A DNA stretch of 64,000 nucleotides from positions 44,094 through 108,093 of the forward strand of contig CAZGQG010000001.1 in NCBI GenBank assembly GCA_964527205.1. The letters run 5' to 3'. Source of the stretch: JARICQ01 sp964527205 (GTDB taxonomy: Bacteria; Bacillota; Clostridia; Tissierellales; Tissierellaceae). The notes under the pieces were generated by a model, which had not been told where the DNA came from, searched no databases, and worked only from the letters and a program-made list of their open reading frames with translations. This document shows positions 63,014 through 64,000 of this stretch, in pieces. Position 1 is the first letter of the stretch, and every line of letters starts with the position of its first letter. Position numbers and translations under genes: made by a program.

Positions 63014-63868
63014 TTAACCCCCATCTGATTTTTTTATGTCTAAAAACTCTCCTTTGGCAATATGTACAGCATCGCCTATCATCTTTATATTATAATCCTG
63101 GTCTAGTTCTACTCTTATTTTACCACCTTCTGTTTCGACACTTACAACACTATTTAACTTATTTAACTTATTTCCTACAACAACAGTAGAACATGAACCA
63201 GTACCACAAGCTAAGGTCCTTCCTGCTCCTCTTTCCCAGGTATATATCTTAATATTTTTCCTATCTAGGATTTCTACAAAATTCACATTGGTCTTTTCTG
63301 GAAATAGACTGTGATTTTCAATTTTTTCTCCTATAGAGTCTATATCTATTTGTTTTATATCTTCTATAAATATAACAGTATGGGGAACACCTACCCTTAG
63401 GGCAGAAAAAATATAGTCCTCTCCATCTATGTGGATCTTTTCCTCTAGAATTTCTTCTTTTTCCATAGCTATGGGGATTTTGGAATGATGAAACTGAGGA
63501 AAACCCATATCTACTCCCATATCTATAATGTTTTCATCCTTATCCCTATTTAAAACAATTTGCTTTATTCCGTCTAAGGTCTCTATGGCCAGGTCCTTCT
63601 TTCTAACTATTTCATTGTCATATATGTATTTAGAAAAACACCTAATCCCATTGCCACACATCTCACCCTGGGAGCCATCACTATTATAGTAAAGCATCTT
63701 TATATCCCCTATATTACTTTCCTTAACCACCATTGACCCATCCGCACCTATGCCAAAATGCCTATCACAGAGCCTAAGGGCTAGATAGTTATAGTCCTCA
63801 TCCCCGCTTCCTAGTCTATTTATTATTATAAAATCATTGCCTGCTGCCTGATATTTATCAAATCTCAT
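63014..63868 (-). CDS. dapF: Diaminopimelate epimerase
   Basis: Converts LL-DAP to meso-DAP without cofactor. The two catalytic cysteines are Cys71 in GEMCGNGIRC and the one in LACGTGSCS near residue 218. The 284-residue length is normal. Keeping dapF beside a Ddh-type route suggests LL-DAP is also made or taken up. Confidence 0.96.
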   Translation of the reverse strand: MRFDKYQAAGNDFIIINRLGSGDEDYNYLALRLCDRHFGIGADGSMVVKESNIGDIKMLYYNSDGSQGEMCGNGIRCFSKYIYDNEIVRKKDLAIETLDGIKQIVLNRDKDENIIDMGVDMGFPQFHHSKIPIAMEKEEILEEKIHIDGEDYIFSALRVGVPHTVIFIEDIKQIDIDSIGEKIENHSLFPEKTNVNFVEILDRKNIKIYTWERGAGRTLACGTGSCSTVVVGNKLNKLNSVVSVETEGGKIRVELDQDYNIKMIGDAVHIAKGEFLDIKKSDGG

Positions 63869-63939
63869 TTTGGCCCTCCTCTTTGGAAGAATTATGACCC
63901 TCTTAATTTAGATTAATAATAGGTTTTTATACATACCTT

Positions 63940-63969
63940 ATTGTATCTATTTACTTGTATCTATGTCAA
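63940..63969 (-). promoter_or_regulatory. Promoter of dapF
   Basis: Minus-strand -35 TTGACA (63969-63964), 18-base spacer, -10 TACAAT (63945-63940); the ribosome site AGAGGAGGG precedes ATG 63868. Confidence 0.75.
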
Positions 63970-64000
63970 TACTTATTAGCTATTAGATCTATATATATTT

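Noticed and set aside
1..64000. CRISPR arrays, insertion sequences, prophage, rRNA or tRNA genes
   Set aside because: No regularly spaced repeats, transposase or integrase motifs, or RNA gene signatures were seen.

Overview
The window is AT-rich DNA from a Gram-positive, low-GC Firmicute, most likely an anaerobic spore former of the Clostridia/Tissierellia type. Supporting features are strong AGGAGG-type ribosome binding sites with frequent TTG starts, a T-box leader, a PyrR-type attenuator, a GAAC-N4-GTTC LexA box, meso-DAP synthesis by a dehydrogenase, a DUF3787-type spore-surface protein and a selenocysteine codon. The lineage is inferred from gene content; no rRNA or tRNA gene was found. 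One run of 100 N (29107-29206) marks an assembly gap.

Layout. 1-2.2 kb: end of lysA with a probable alpha-ribazole (B12 lower ligand) salvage pair, cblT-cblS. 2.2-7.1 kb: SOS-controlled uvrB-uvrA. 7.2-13.6 kb: a lipoprotein, then ftsE-ftsX-murein hydrolase activator and a CtpA-type protease (cell wall growth), and 5-formyl-THF cyclo-ligase. 13.6-18 kb: Lon-like protease and two transporters. 18-26 kb: a long minus-strand cell-surface polysaccharide operon (glycosyltransferases, CsaB pyruvyl transferase, polymerase/ligase, deacetylase, acetyltransferase). 26-29.2 kb: acpS/nnrD fusion, alr, mazE-mazF. 29.3-32 kb: MFS transporter and a regulator/membrane-protein pair. 32.3-37.5 kb: pyrBICFKD operon with its attenuator. 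37.5-39.6 kb: small membrane and secreted proteins, including a 54-residue one. 39.8-43.8 kb: a saccharopine-dehydrogenase-like enzyme, then a T-box controlled metNIQ methionine importer. 43.8-49 kb: lipoprotein, membrane MutS-like ATPase, CBS-type pyrophosphatase, phosphoesterase. 49.1-54.5 kb: dapA-dapB-lysC behind a structured leader, with divergent ddh and hisC. 54.5-58.9 kb: an HD hydrolase with a selenocysteine-containing glutaredoxin-like protein, a spore protein, a GntR-controlled ABC transporter and proC. 59-64 kb: an S41 protease gene broken by an in-frame TGA, a dicarboxylate/amino-acid symporter, a C39-like peptidase and dapF.

The genes lysC, dapA, dapB, ddh, dapF and lysA make this a lysine/meso-DAP neighbourhood. 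It sits with cell-wall genes (alr, ftsEX, LytM factor) and amino-acid transport.

The most notable find is the short gene at 54671-54928. Its codon 12 is TGA in a U-P-D-C redox motif, followed at the expected distance by a SECIS-like hairpin; ordinary gene calling misses it. A second in-frame TGA at 59658 splits an S41 peptidase and is more likely a nonsense mutation or sequence error.
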